Positions 8,501 through 16,605 of a stretch of DNA of 64,000 nucleotides are shown here, in pieces. Under the pieces are notes generated by a model. It saw only the letters and a program-made list of their open reading frames with translations, searched no databases and was not told the origin of the DNA. Each line of letters opens with the position of its first letter. Position 1 is the stretch's first letter. The position numbers and the translations under genes are program-made. Source of the stretch: Lachnospiraceae bacterium (GTDB lineage Bacteria > Bacillota > Clostridia > Lachnospirales > Lachnospiraceae); the NCBI GenBank assembly GCA_009777715.1, contig WRLH01000007.1, positions 58,388 through 122,387 on the forward strand, read 5' to 3'.

Positions 8501-9739
8501 ATAGCGGTCAAATTCGATTTCTGTTTTTATTTCTTCCCAAAATTCTGACTTAGCCAGCAATGCCGTTAGTTTCTTATAAAAAACTTCTCGTGATTTGCCG
8601 CTGACATATAAAGTATACGCCCCCTCTTTTCCGAAAAGCTCATCAAAAATTCCTGCTTCTTTTGCATACTGCTTTAGCTTTTCAAGCTGCCTTCCATGCT
8701 CTTCGTATTTGTGTTTCATGGAAGCGGAAAGGGTTTCGTGGGTTAAAATATTGCAAAGTACAATGGCTTCGTAAACTTTTTTGCCAGCTGCCAGCACGTC
8801 AAATTCTTCGGGGGCAATGAGGGCTTCATATTTTGCCAGCGTTTCTTCATAGTTTTCTTTGGAGTATTTGAAATCAGCACCTCTAGGAATTTCGTCATTT
8901 TTATATTCATCATTTCCAAAAATCGCAGCAACATTAATGCCATTTCCGACTATTGCGGCATATAATGCTTGCTGCTGTTTATTAATGTTCTTGTCCGGCA
9001 TACTAAAATGGCTGGTTAAGTCTGCGGCCTTTTTTGACCGTGACAAATTACGGTTTGTCAAAATTTCATCTGCTTTTTCAATATTTTCAAAGCTAAAATC
9101 TATCGCCGTGGCTTTGCTATATAACGTTAGTAACTCCTTAAGGCTTTCTAGGACGCTTAAATTCTCAAAATCAAAATCTTGCCCTTGATAAATAAAGTTC
9201 CCCCTGAATTTCAAGATATGGTGCATTGCCAGATAAACCAAGCGCAAATCAGCCTGGCTTTTATCATCGAGTAAGCGTTGGCGCAAGTGATAAATGGTCG
9301 GATATTTTTGATAATAATCTTTTTCATCGGCAAAAGTTTCACCGTCTCCGCTTTTTCCATTAAAGAGCGGATATTTTGTTTTTACTTTTTTAAGATCGTC
9401 CTTATTTTGAAGAAAGCTCTCATTCATTCTGATAAAAAAGCTGTCATCAAATTTCCCAATATGCGGCTCAAAAATTTCACGCAAATAAATAAGCCGCTTC
9501 TTCCGCCGCGAAATCCGGCGGCGCATCCCTCTTTTGCCTCTGGTGCCAGCAGCAGTCTTTCCTTCTTCAAACAGGCGGACTCCCCATAAGTTGGTGCGTT
9601 TGCGTATCGTTTCCCGTTTGCCTTCTTCAATAGATGTAATCTTTTTATTGGATTTTGCCAAGCTAAAATCTTCGTTCATTACTGCCCAGCCAACGCTGTT
9701 TGTGCCGATGTCTAAGCTAATTATGTATTTATTATTCAT
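5519..9739 (-). CDS. cas9: CRISPR-associated endonuclease Cas9 (type II-A)
   Basis: 1406 residues, close in architecture to S. pyogenes Cas9. RuvC-I has D10 in SLDIGTNSVGWAV; an arginine-rich bridge helix lies at about 64-95; RuvC-II has E803 in VVLEIPRG; HNH has H890 in VDHIIPQTLIKDDSIDNK; RuvC-III has H1073 and D1076 in HHAHDAYLNAVV; the C-terminus ends QSVAGLYETR. All catalytic residues are present, so it should be active. Oddities: a Gly/Ser run (GGSGGSG) directly after the RuvC-II motif, and the region matching the PAM-reading arginines R1333/R1335 carries glutamines (Q1375, Q1376) and no arginine. The start has GAGG at 8-bp spacing. Confidence 0.97.
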   Translation of the reverse strand: MNNKYIISLDIGTNSVGWAVMNEDFSLAKSNKKITSIEEGKRETIRKRTNLWGVRLFEEGKTAAGTRGKRGMRRRISRRKKRLIYLREIFEPHIGKFDDSFFIRMNESFLQNKDDLKKVKTKYPLFNGKSGDGETFADEKDYYQKYPTIYHLRQRLLDDKSQADLRLVYLAMHHILKFRGNFIYQGQDFDFENLSVLESLKELLTLYSKATAIDFSFENIEKADEILTNRNLSRSKKAADLTSHFSMPDKNINKQQQALYAAIVGNGINVAAIFGNDEYKNDEIPRGADFKYSKENYEETLAKYEALIAPEEFDVLAAGKKVYEAIVLCNILTHETLSASMKHKYEEHGRQLEKLKQYAKEAGIFDELFGKEGAYTLYVSGKSREVFYKKLTALLAKSEFWEEIKTEIEFDRYMPKQRMSDNGAIPYQVHEYELLKIIENQKEFYPFLGEMVKIEKEDDEGKISDSYEYKIQTLMKFRIPYYVGPLTPKADGKSRFAWLKKQSGMETENITPWNFGQVVDKEASAIEFIDRMTNFCTYLPQEKVLPDNSLIYQEFKIYNELITCGWCEKGSKKYFNPDLRAKIVAKLFKKHKKVSADKMILFLRSEGYADITVRDLFGIDILAKSPGYNNSYSTYIDFINAGISAEMLENNRLIFEEIIKWQTIFEDKKILRKAINSANKTKWDNLLSESQIKNLAAIRLKGWGRLSAKLLTGIRHTNGKTILENLKEENFNNFMRLIEDEKIAAAIREGSVEEGNTKTLNYGMVADLAGSPALKKGIWQSLKIIKELESHLGMENISKVVLEIPRGGSGGSGRTKSRKRQIEDFYSKFTENTTESLEAMSPGLKAEFADTHEKDFDKERIFLYFLQNAKCMYSGKSLTLGDISSYEVDHIIPQTLIKDDSIDNKVLVKREENQNKGGDVPSEKIVGKMKGYWEMLAKNGQVSKRKLANLTIGKLTDKVKEDFINRQLVETRQITKHVANILLAHFEGTDIEILTPRSSLTHQFRDGIIYVPDKEFDYQKELENGTHFEHDGKEFLLDGDGEFVESKYNNSNFVKVHFHEKYHKNRGINDYHHAHDAYLNAVVAHFIYGMNPELRELWVYGKYHKRQKDIVGKEAFKRRNYDKQLLTGMAENTWEMMIDNELVSFERDEVLGKIQTALGYRNMNIVKKTEKLIGKFGDETIYKKDANATPVKRDLNPALYGGTKAPVSAFTVVVRNNRGIIEPLSMPSMSADGYLKSKNRLEFIQLLYPSKNISEIILDVVPKYTKYIKYGIPRLLASYKEAQCGVQLPPIKMVNEKSSAEEMLKVYDSLADFIAKNQLFSDAKITLLKNKIKDNFAAYGTDEKLKVISELLRVSNGSNQGLNALKKAGLETTAQQLTSKENLISNDVIIISQSVAGLYETRRKIK

Positions 9740-9823
9740 TATTATGGCCTCGCTTCTTTCAAAGTCTGGAGACTTCTTTTAACCTTTGTCCCTCTAATAA
9801 TTCAACCGATCATTGCTGTTTAT

Positions 9824-9852
9824 ATACTACCAGAATTTTAGATGAATTTCAA
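9824..9852 (-). promoter_or_regulatory. cas9 operon promoter (candidate)
   Basis: On the minus strand: TTGAAA (9847-9852), 17 bp, TAGTAT (9824-9829) with an extended TG before the -10. The predicted start near 9817 leaves a leader of about 77 nt before the cas9 ATG. Confidence 0.55.
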
Positions 9853-9887
9853 CAATAAATGGACTTATTCCCAAATATTTCCAATTA

Positions 9888-10328
9888 TCAGGCAAACACC
9901 ACGCTCTTACCCAATTCCTTTATCTTTATCACCACCAGCGGATATGATGGGCTGTTTTTTTTGGTCAGGTCGATGCTTCCGGGTTCTGGCCCGATTAAAA
10001 GGGTGCTGACATAGATTGCGTTCATCGTTTCATAAAGCTCCTCAACTTTTATTGAGTAGCCGCCTGTGTCCATTTTTCCGTAACCAATGCAAATATATAA
10101 AAAGCCGCTATCTTGGTAAGTGAGCTTAAACTCCTGGCCTTTTTTGTCCTCGATCAGCGTTTTAAGTTCAGCCGGGATCACTTCGTCCGCCAGCACCGTA
10201 AAGTCCAAATCCTTTATTTTTTTTGTCTTGTCTTCTGCTTTGCCGCAACCAATCAGACTAAGAACCGCAAGCACCATCAATATCATCAGCAGGATATTTG
10301 CCTTTTTATTGATAAAAATTTTCAACAT
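9888..10328 (-). CDS. Lipoprotein with PrcB C-terminal-like domain
   Basis: Secreted lipoprotein of about 146 residues. A hydrophobic signal ends in a lipobox (LIGC) and is followed by a charged linker. The C-terminal half contains GYGKMDTGGYSIKV and a later PSYPLVVIKI, the pattern of the PrcB_C domain found in PrtP-associated and other surface proteins. The start is uncertain: an in-frame ATG at 10349 lacks a ribosome-binding site and sits inside an inverted repeat, so the ATG at 10328 is preferred. Function is unknown; the domain may bind or stabilise an extracellular protease, and an HtrA gene lies upstream. Confidence 0.65.
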   Translation of the reverse strand: MLKIFINKKANILLMILMVLAVLSLIGCGKAEDKTKKIKDLDFTVLADEVIPAELKTLIEDKKGQEFKLTYQDSGFLYICIGYGKMDTGGYSIKVEELYETMNAIYVSTLLIGPEPGSIDLTKKNSPSYPLVVIKIKELGKSVVFA

Positions 10329-10414
10329 AAAAATCCCATCACTTTTCATTTAACGAATAATTCTTATGAATTTATTCGTTTTTTTTAGTTTATGAAAAAG
10401 TGATGGGAGTTATG
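10326..10414. repeat. Large nested inverted repeat at lipoprotein 5' end
   Basis: Outer arms 10326-10349 and 10392-10414 share CCCATCACTTTT and flanks with small indels. An inner perfect stem, AACGAATAA (10352-10360) with TTATTCGTT, is followed on the plus strand by a T-run. The arms include the upstream start region of the lipoprotein gene, so the RNA hairpin could mask its ribosome-binding site. It may also act as a plus-strand terminator. Confidence 0.6.
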
Positions 10415-10454
10415 ATTAAGTGGTAAAATTCGTTTTTAGCGGCGTTTAGCGGCG

Positions 10455-11852
10455 TTAGTTTCGCGAGCCAAGGACTAAAGCAATCCTCATTTCGTTGTAC
10501 CCGTTAATCGCATCGCCGCGGATTAAGGTAATTACGACTTCTGTCCCGGCACTATAGTAAGAAATTTGCTTTAGGAGTTCCTCCCAGCTGATAATTTCAT
10601 GGCCATCAAAGTGGGTGATGATATCGCGGTCTTTTAGGCCGTATTGCTCCGCGGCCGTGTCCTCATGGACTTTGTGAATATAAACACCTTTGGGCAAGCC
10701 GTACAAATCTGATATTTCATCACTGACCGTCACTCCGGTTATTCCGATAAAGCCTTGGTTTTCTTCGGAAACCCTTGCCCTGGTTACTTGGGTCATCAAA
10801 TCGGCAATAATTGGCTTCGCCGCCGAAATGGGGATTGCATAACCCATGCCCTCAATAATCGATCCGCCGATTTTGCTTGAGTTAATCCCGATTACTTCAC
10901 CTTTGATATTTAGCAACGCTCCGCCGGAATTGCCGGGATTTATCGCCGCGTCAGTTTGGATAAAATAGCCTTCGATCTGGTAACCCCCGCCGCTATATCC
11001 CCCGGTAAAATAAGATGTTTCCCGGTCAATCGCGCTGATGACCCCGCTTGTTACTGATTGGCCATACCCCATTGCATTGCCGATGGCAATCGCTGGTTCG
11101 CCAACCTTTAAGACGTCGGAATCACCCAAGGTTGCGATGGCAATGCTATTTAATGTATCAATGCTTAGATCCGCCAAATTGACAGCAACAACTGCCAAAT
11201 CCATGTTCGGGTTGCTGCCTTTGACTAAAGCTTCGGCAACACTTCCGTCAACAAACTGGATATTCAAGGTCGTTGCCGATTGGACAACGTGGTAATTGGT
11301 CACAATTAAAATTTCTTCTTCATTTTCACCAACAATAATTCCTGAGCCGCTTGACTCCCCTTCATCAGTAAACTGGCGGCCAAAATAACTATATATTTCT
11401 GTATAAATATTGCTGACTGACACCACCGCCGGCATTACTTCTTCAACGACATTGGTTACATCTGTAACAATGGCTACGGCCGGCTGGGTGTTCTCTATCA
11501 ATCCGGTTGTCCTAAGGCTGGGAGCCATTTCATCAAATGCCCCTCCGCCCATTGCTCCGCCCATCGCTTCCACGGCATCATCAATTATTTTTTCATTGGG
11601 GGAAAAAATATCCTGCCCGATCCCTCCGAAAATAAAGCTTGAAGCGGTGCTTACTGCTTGGTAACCCAAACCGCAAAAAATTCCGAAAAATAGGCCCAAA
11701 CTCATCGCAAGCATGATTTTCTTTCCGATGCTGATGGTATTTTTCTCTTTTCCAGTACTTTGCTGTGATAAATGATTTAGGTTGGGTGAGGGCATTGCTT
11801 GGGGATTTGCTGGTTCATTAATTGGATTTGCTTGGTTTTCGTAATCGAACAT
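10455..11852 (-). CDS. HtrA/DegP-like membrane-anchored serine protease
   Basis: 466 residues: a polar N-terminus, a transmembrane helix at about 45-70, a trypsin-like domain with the triad H188 (TNYHVV), D218 (NMDLAVV) and S309 (NPGNSGG), then one C-terminal PDZ domain. It degrades misfolded extracytoplasmic proteins. The start at 11852 is chosen because AGAGGAG lies 8 bp upstream; the ATG at 11858 is too close to it and the TTG at 11879 has no site. It stands at the head of the polysaccharide locus and may police wall proteins. Confidence 0.9.
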   Translation of the reverse strand: MFDYENQANPINEPANPQAMPSPNLNHLSQQSTGKEKNTISIGKKIMLAMSLGLFFGIFCGLGYQAVSTASSFIFGGIGQDIFSPNEKIIDDAVEAMGGAMGGGAFDEMAPSLRTTGLIENTQPAVAIVTDVTNVVEEVMPAVVSVSNIYTEIYSYFGRQFTDEGESSGSGIIVGENEEEILIVTNYHVVQSATTLNIQFVDGSVAEALVKGSNPNMDLAVVAVNLADLSIDTLNSIAIATLGDSDVLKVGEPAIAIGNAMGYGQSVTSGVISAIDRETSYFTGGYSGGGYQIEGYFIQTDAAINPGNSGGALLNIKGEVIGINSSKIGGSIIEGMGYAIPISAAKPIIADLMTQVTRARVSEENQGFIGITGVTVSDEISDLYGLPKGVYIHKVHEDTAAEQYGLKDRDIITHFDGHEIISWEELLKQISYYSAGTEVVITLIRGDAINGYNEMRIALVLGSRN

Positions 11853-11950
11853 ACTCATTTCTCCTCTACTATTTGGCAAGCTACTTTTTCCATTTTAAAG
11901 GTGAATTGTGTCTAAATTGTGATAGAGATTTGATAAAACTCTGAACTGTT

Positions 11951-12874
11951 TTAAGCCCAGTAATTAGGATTGTTGGTATATTTAAGGATCTTAGCCATCT
12001 TAAGCTTTTGATGATTGCGGCCAAGGCGGAAACCGCGGTATTTTGCCAGGCTTTGGCAAAATAGCTTAAAAACTAAGCCCGGTTTTCCTTTTTTGAATAA
12101 GTAAATAGCGGCGGCTTTTACCATCTTTAAGCCCTCGGATTCGGCTGTAAGGCCGGAAAAAACATCCGGATATTCCGCATGGGAAACACCCAGATCAAAA
12201 TTTCTTTTAAGCTGCTGCCTAAATGAATAGTTGTGGGCATGGAAAACTACCGCTTTGGGTTCATAGTGGATTAAAAAGTCGTTATCAATCGCTTTTTTCG
12301 CATAAATCATATCTTCATTAAAGATTGTCTTATCGACAAATCCGCCCAGCTCCAGAAAGATTTTTGTGTTGTACAAAGCACAGACATTTGAGCAAAAATA
12401 AGCTTTAATCCCCAGTTTTTCTATATCGGCTTTTGATTTCGTCAGCGGAGCTATTCCATAATTAAAATGGCGGATAAATTTTTCCAGCTCATCATTTTCA
12501 TTATTAGGCAGCTGCCTGGCATAAGAAACCGCTATTTTTTTATCAGCAAGGGTTTTAAGCAAGTTTACTAATAGGTAATTGTCAGCCGGGATTGCATCTT
12601 GGGTCATCATGACAAAGCTGTCAGAATTAACATGGGAAACCGCAAGATTGCGGGCCTTCCCATGGTCAAATTCTTTCTCATCAAGATGAAAAATGACACT
12701 AGTGTCATTTTTATCAAGAAATTCCTCTTCCGGTATCAATTCCTCAAAGTATTGCTTCCCTGTATTAATAATGATGATTTTGCCGGGCCTAAGGGTTTGG
12801 GTTTTTAGGGCTTCAAGTATTTTGAGGAATTTCTGCTCCGGTTTGTAGGTGAGGATAATCACGTCTACGGTCAT
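11951..12874 (-). CDS. GT2 glycosyltransferase, rhamnosyltransferase-like
   Basis: 307 residues with a GT-A fold opening (VDVIILTYKP), FDHGKARNLAVSH, and MMTQDAIPAD, a pattern typical of family 2 rhamnosyltransferases that use dTDP-rhamnose. EDMIYAKKAI fits the catalytic ED motif. No membrane segment is obvious. It would add a sugar to the lipid-linked polysaccharide on the cytoplasmic face. The dTDP-rhamnose genes nearby support, but do not prove, the donor. The ATG is preceded by GAAAGG. Confidence 0.8.
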   Translation of the reverse strand: MTVDVIILTYKPEQKFLKILEALKTQTLRPGKIIIINTGKQYFEELIPEEEFLDKNDTSVIFHLDEKEFDHGKARNLAVSHVNSDSFVMMTQDAIPADNYLLVNLLKTLADKKIAVSYARQLPNNENDELEKFIRHFNYGIAPLTKSKADIEKLGIKAYFCSNVCALYNTKIFLELGGFVDKTIFNEDMIYAKKAIDNDFLIHYEPKAVVFHAHNYSFRQQLKRNFDLGVSHAEYPDVFSGLTAESEGLKMVKAAAIYLFKKGKPGLVFKLFCQSLAKYRGFRLGRNHQKLKMAKILKYTNNPNYWA

Positions 12875-12920
12875 AGGGGCCTTTCAAAATCTGCCCTATC
12901 GGGCGGTTAAGTTTACCCAT

Positions 12921-12968
12921 GAGATAATACACGGATTGCTCCGCATTTTATGGTCTCTATATTATCTC
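12921..12968. repeat. Inverted repeat at the 3' end of the LCP gene
   Basis: Perfect 9-bp arms GAGATAATA (12921-12929) and TATTATCTC (12960-12968), enclosing a smaller CGGA/TCCG stem. It overlaps the LCP stop codon. A second small stem (GCCC/GGGC, near 12892) follows before the next gene. It could be a processing site or weak terminator. Confidence 0.5.
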
Positions 12969-14056
12969 AAGTATTGCGAAGTATCGCTTCTGATTTTTTC
13001 GCTGTATGACTTAAGCTCTGCCGAGGGGGCGTATTCTTCAAAAGCGAACAAAAATTCGTGGAGCCAGATTGAATTTTTTTCGAGGTCAAGCGGAACGACG
13101 CAGCTTCCTGCCCTGCCGATCGTTCCGGTGGTCCGCATTGCTTCTTCCGGGAATCCGCTGTCATCAACAACGCGGTATTTTGTGATGTCAGCAAGAAGCG
13201 TAATAATGTCAGCCAAATCAAACGATGTATAAATTGAGCCGAATACTTCATCGGCAATCTTGTTAATCGTTGCCGGGGATGCTTTTTTAGCTTCATCTAA
13301 AATCTGCTTTAAAACTTCCCGATTCCGTTCCGCCCGCCGGAAATCATCACCGGCGGTATAACGAATCCGGCAATAAGCGGTTGCTTGCAATCCGTCAAGC
13401 CTTTGCAAGCCGGAATGGGCAACCGGGACAAAATCACGCCTAAGATCCTTGGCCATTGTCTGCTGGTAATTGTTGATATGGGTAAGTTCCGCATCAGTTA
13501 CATTGATCATGATTCCGCCAAGGGCGTCAACTGTTTCCATCACCCCTCTGAAACCAACGGTGACAAAATCCTTGATGTTTAGGTCAAGGTTCATATTAAG
13601 CATATTAATAGCCTGTTCCGGCCCGCCTTGGGCATAAGCTGCGTTAGCTTTGTTGTAGCGGTCATTGCCCAGGTTAAGATAAGTATCACGGTAGACGGAC
13701 ACTAAGCGGACTTCGCCGTTATCAAGGTTAATCGAAGCAATCATAATTGTGTCGGTGCGGGTATTTTTGTCTAAACGCCCGTCCGTTGAGTCAACGCCAA
13801 ATAAAGCCACATTACGGAAGCCTTTCATTACTGCCTCGGCGTGTTCCTTTACTGTTTCATTGATGACAATCGAACCCTCCGCAATATTTACTTTTCCGAC
13901 CCGCTCGACTTTTAAGGCACTATACAAAAACATTGTTACCAGAATCAGGGCGAAAATTTCAATGATGAATAAAATTATCTTTCCGGTTTTTTTCTTCTTT
14001 TTCCGCCGTCCGGACGGCCGTCTGCTTTGAGGTTCGGGTTTTCTTCTTGCTGCCAT
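12962..14056 (-). CDS. LytR-CpsA-Psr family wall polymer ligase
   Basis: 364 residues: a basic cytoplasmic N-terminus, one transmembrane helix at about 24-46, then an LCP domain with the conserved blocks FGVDSTDGR, RTDTIMIASIN and VSVYRDTYL, whose Asp and Arg residues bind the pyrophosphate of the lipid carrier. LCP enzymes transfer undecaprenyl-linked glycans onto peptidoglycan. The neighbours suggest its substrate is the polysaccharide made here. Start with AAGGAG. Confidence 0.92.
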   Translation of the reverse strand: MAARRKPEPQSRRPSGRRKKKKKTGKIILFIIEIFALILVTMFLYSALKVERVGKVNIAEGSIVINETVKEHAEAVMKGFRNVALFGVDSTDGRLDKNTRTDTIMIASINLDNGEVRLVSVYRDTYLNLGNDRYNKANAAYAQGGPEQAINMLNMNLDLNIKDFVTVGFRGVMETVDALGGIMINVTDAELTHINNYQQTMAKDLRRDFVPVAHSGLQRLDGLQATAYCRIRYTAGDDFRRAERNREVLKQILDEAKKASPATINKIADEVFGSIYTSFDLADIITLLADITKYRVVDDSGFPEEAMRTTGTIGRAGSCVVPLDLEKNSIWLHEFLFAFEEYAPSAELKSYSEKIRSDTSQYLR

Positions 14057-14102
14057 TTTTTTCTCCTTGTAAATTAAATTGCTTTCTTATGCCAAGCTTT
14101 TT

Positions 14103-15503
14103 TCAATAAGCGTTCTTGCTGATAAATCCTTTAAAAATCGTCATTAAGATAATTTTTACATCGAGGAAAAAACTCCAGTTTTCAATATAAAAAATATCAT
14201 ACTCAATTCTTTTCCTAATCGATGTGTCGCCGCGCAGGCCATTAATCTGCGCCCACCCGGTCAGGCCCGGTCGGACTTGGTGCTTTATCATATAGCGGGG
14301 AATTTCTTCTTTAAACTGCTCAACAAACAATGATTGCTCCGGCCTTGGCCCAACCAGGCTCATTTCACCGATTAAAATATTAAAAAACTGCGGCACTTCA
14401 TCAATGCTGGTGCTGCGGAGCAGTTTCCCGATTTTGGTTACCCGCGGGTCGTCTTTTATTGTCCACGACCGCGAACTGTCTTTTTTCATTTCCATGGTCC
14501 GGAACTTATATATATGGAAGGGTTTGTTTTGCAAGCCCACCCTTTCCTGCTTAAAAATAATCGGCCCGCGGCTGGAAAGGCGGATTCCAATCGCCGCCGC
14601 CAGCATGAATGGCGAAAAAACAATTAAGCCAACAATTGCCCCGACAATATCAACACCACGCTTAATCAGCCAATTAATTGTATTGGTCAGCGGGACGTAA
14701 CGGATATTGATGACCGGAAGCCCCATCAAATCCTCGGTATAGGGGCGGCTTGGGACTAGGGCGTTATAATCCGGAATGAATTTGGTATGGACTCCGGATT
14801 TTTCGCATAAGTCTATTATCTCTTCTAACTGGTCATAATCGGATAATGACAGGGTAATTGCTATTTCATCAAGCTTGTTTTCCGGCAAAATATATAAAAG
14901 GTTTTCAATCCTGCCAACTACTTTGACCCCCTTATACATCGTGCCGCGGGGGATGCGGTCGTCAAGAATCGCCCGGACGACATAACCCCATTGCGGATTC
15001 TGGTTGATCCGGGTAATATATTCTTCGGCGGCGCGTGAATAACCAACCAGCAAAATATAGCGCAGATTGTAACGCATCCGGCGGATATATTGCAAGCCGC
15101 TTCTTAAGGCGAAGCGGGCTAAGGTTGAGAAAATTATATTGAGGACGTAAAAGATGAAAATCATCTGCCGGGAAAAGTCCTCTTGCTTTAGGATAAATAA
15201 AGCCACCATCAAGAACAAAATGCCAATCGTGTTGGTCTGGATGATGCTGATTATCTCGTACTTGCGCCGGGTTGCCCGCTTGGGCGTATACATATTGAAA
15301 AAAGTATAAAGGGCAATATAGCCAGGCACAAGAAGAAAAAGGGCGTTCATATAAGTGGCCATCGGCAATGCCCCAGCATTGTCATCAACAAAGTATGGCA
15401 GTCTAAATTTTATTAACCATGCCAGGCAATAAGAGACTGCCACGATTGCCGCATCTAACAAAACATGAATCCTGTTAAATACTTTTTGATTGTCCTTAAT
15501 CAT
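14103..15503 (-). CDS. Undecaprenyl-phosphate sugar-1-phosphate transferase
   Basis: 466 residues of the polyprenyl glycosylphosphotransferase family (WbaP/EpsE-like). There are four to five N-terminal membrane helices, a central nucleotide-binding-like domain, and a C-terminal catalytic domain with KRGVDIVGA, KQERVGLQN, YKFRTM, EVPQFFNILIGEMSLVGPRPE and GLTGWAQINGLRG. It starts repeat-unit or primer synthesis by moving a sugar phosphate onto undecaprenyl phosphate. It is the probable priming enzyme of the locus. Confidence 0.92.
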   Translation of the reverse strand: MIKDNQKVFNRIHVLLDAAIVAVSYCLAWLIKFRLPYFVDDNAGALPMATYMNALFLLVPGYIALYTFFNMYTPKRATRRKYEIISIIQTNTIGILFLMVALFILKQEDFSRQMIFIFYVLNIIFSTLARFALRSGLQYIRRMRYNLRYILLVGYSRAAEEYITRINQNPQWGYVVRAILDDRIPRGTMYKGVKVVGRIENLLYILPENKLDEIAITLSLSDYDQLEEIIDLCEKSGVHTKFIPDYNALVPSRPYTEDLMGLPVINIRYVPLTNTINWLIKRGVDIVGAIVGLIVFSPFMLAAAIGIRLSSRGPIIFKQERVGLQNKPFHIYKFRTMEMKKDSSRSWTIKDDPRVTKIGKLLRSTSIDEVPQFFNILIGEMSLVGPRPEQSLFVEQFKEEIPRYMIKHQVRPGLTGWAQINGLRGDTSIRKRIEYDIFYIENWSFFLDVKIILMTIFKGFISKNAY

Positions 15504-15597
15504 AAGGTTTAGGTTTTCCTTCTTGAGGAATAATATCCTATCACAAAATATGCGTATCTTTTAAGATATTTTACTATATCTTGTGGGATTCGACAAC

Positions 15598-16605
15598 TTA
15601 ATTTTTTATTAAGAGAACAGATTTATACATCTCTAACTGCACCAGCAGATAATACTTAAAATTTGCCCAGCGGAAGCGGACTTTGCGCGCGCGGGCATGG
15701 GCTGTGAATGACAGCTTCAAGCCATTAACCAAACCTTTAAGGTATAATAAGCCCATATTTTTCCCGCTGAAAAAAAGAAACTTAAGCAAAAATCCGGCTA
15801 ACAGAAAAGGCAGGTTTAAGATTAATTGCAGGACTGGCATATTTTTATAGATAAGATAAACGCTATTACGCGAAGCCAAGCTAGTTTTCCACTCATTATA
15901 CCTTGAGCCGCTTGACGCGCTTCCGGCATGAAGTACTTTCGCTTCTGGGCAAAAGCGATTCTTATAGCCGTTAAGGCGGGCGGAATATCCAATATCAACG
16001 TCCTCAAGATAGGCAAAATGGGCTTCATCAAATAAGCCCAGCTTTAAAAGGGCCGAACGCCGATAAATAGCCGCCCCGGCACAAGCCGAAAAAATATCAA
16101 TTTCTTTTTCATAACCAACATCCCTTTTCCCTTTGCCCCGGGCATATGCCCAACCAAAAACACTATAAAAATCTCCCGCGCTGTCGATTATGTCCGGTTT
16201 TTCCATCTTGAGCATTTTGGCCGCGACGGAAAAAATGCGGTCATCTTCTTTAATGGCTTCGGTAAGGCCATTGATAAAGCCTGTCTTTATGACCGTATCG
16301 TTATTTAATAAGATGACAAATTCGGAAGCCGCTGCCTTGATTCCTAAGTTAACCGCATTGGCGAAACCTGTATTTTCAGCAAGGGCAATCAGTTTAAGAT
16401 CGGGGTAATTGCGGTTAAGAAATTCTATGCTTCCGTCAGTTGAGCCATTATCGATTACAATAACAGGTGTTATTTTTTTATCCGTTCCAAGATTTGCGCC
16501 GCGATTTGCGCCAAGGTCTTCATATACCGATTTTAGGCATTCACCTAAATAGTGAATGCCGTTAAAGTTGGGGATAATAATCGTGGTTTGACAAACGCTC
16601 ATCAT
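15598..16605 (-). CDS. GT2 glycosyltransferase (WbbL-like)
   Basis: 335 residues. GT-A opening TIIIPNFNG, VIDNGSTDGS, LLNNDT as the DXD-like site, and EDVDIGYSARLNG near the C-terminal part, as in rhamnosyltransferases such as WbbL. The ATG overlaps the stop of the upstream glycosyltransferase gene by 4 bp, so the two are coupled. The acceptor and linkage cannot be read from sequence. Confidence 0.85.
   Translation of the reverse strand: MMSVCQTTIIIPNFNGIHYLGECLKSVYEDLGANRGANLGTDKKITPVIVIDNGSTDGSIEFLNRNYPDLKLIALAENTGFANAVNLGIKAAASEFVILLNNDTVIKTGFINGLTEAIKEDDRIFSVAAKMLKMEKPDIIDSAGDFYSVFGWAYARGKGKRDVGYEKEIDIFSACAGAAIYRRSALLKLGLFDEAHFAYLEDVDIGYSARLNGYKNRFCPEAKVLHAGSASSGSRYNEWKTSLASRNSVYLIYKNMPVLQLILNLPFLLAGFLLKFLFFSGKNMGLLYLKGLVNGLKLSFTAHARARKVRFRWANFKYYLLVQLEMYKSVLLIKN
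16459..16474. repeat. 16-bp palindrome AATAACAGGTGTTATT, copy 1
   Basis: Exact copy inside a glycosyltransferase coding region, encoding ITPVI. See the finding on this repeat. Confidence 0.8.
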
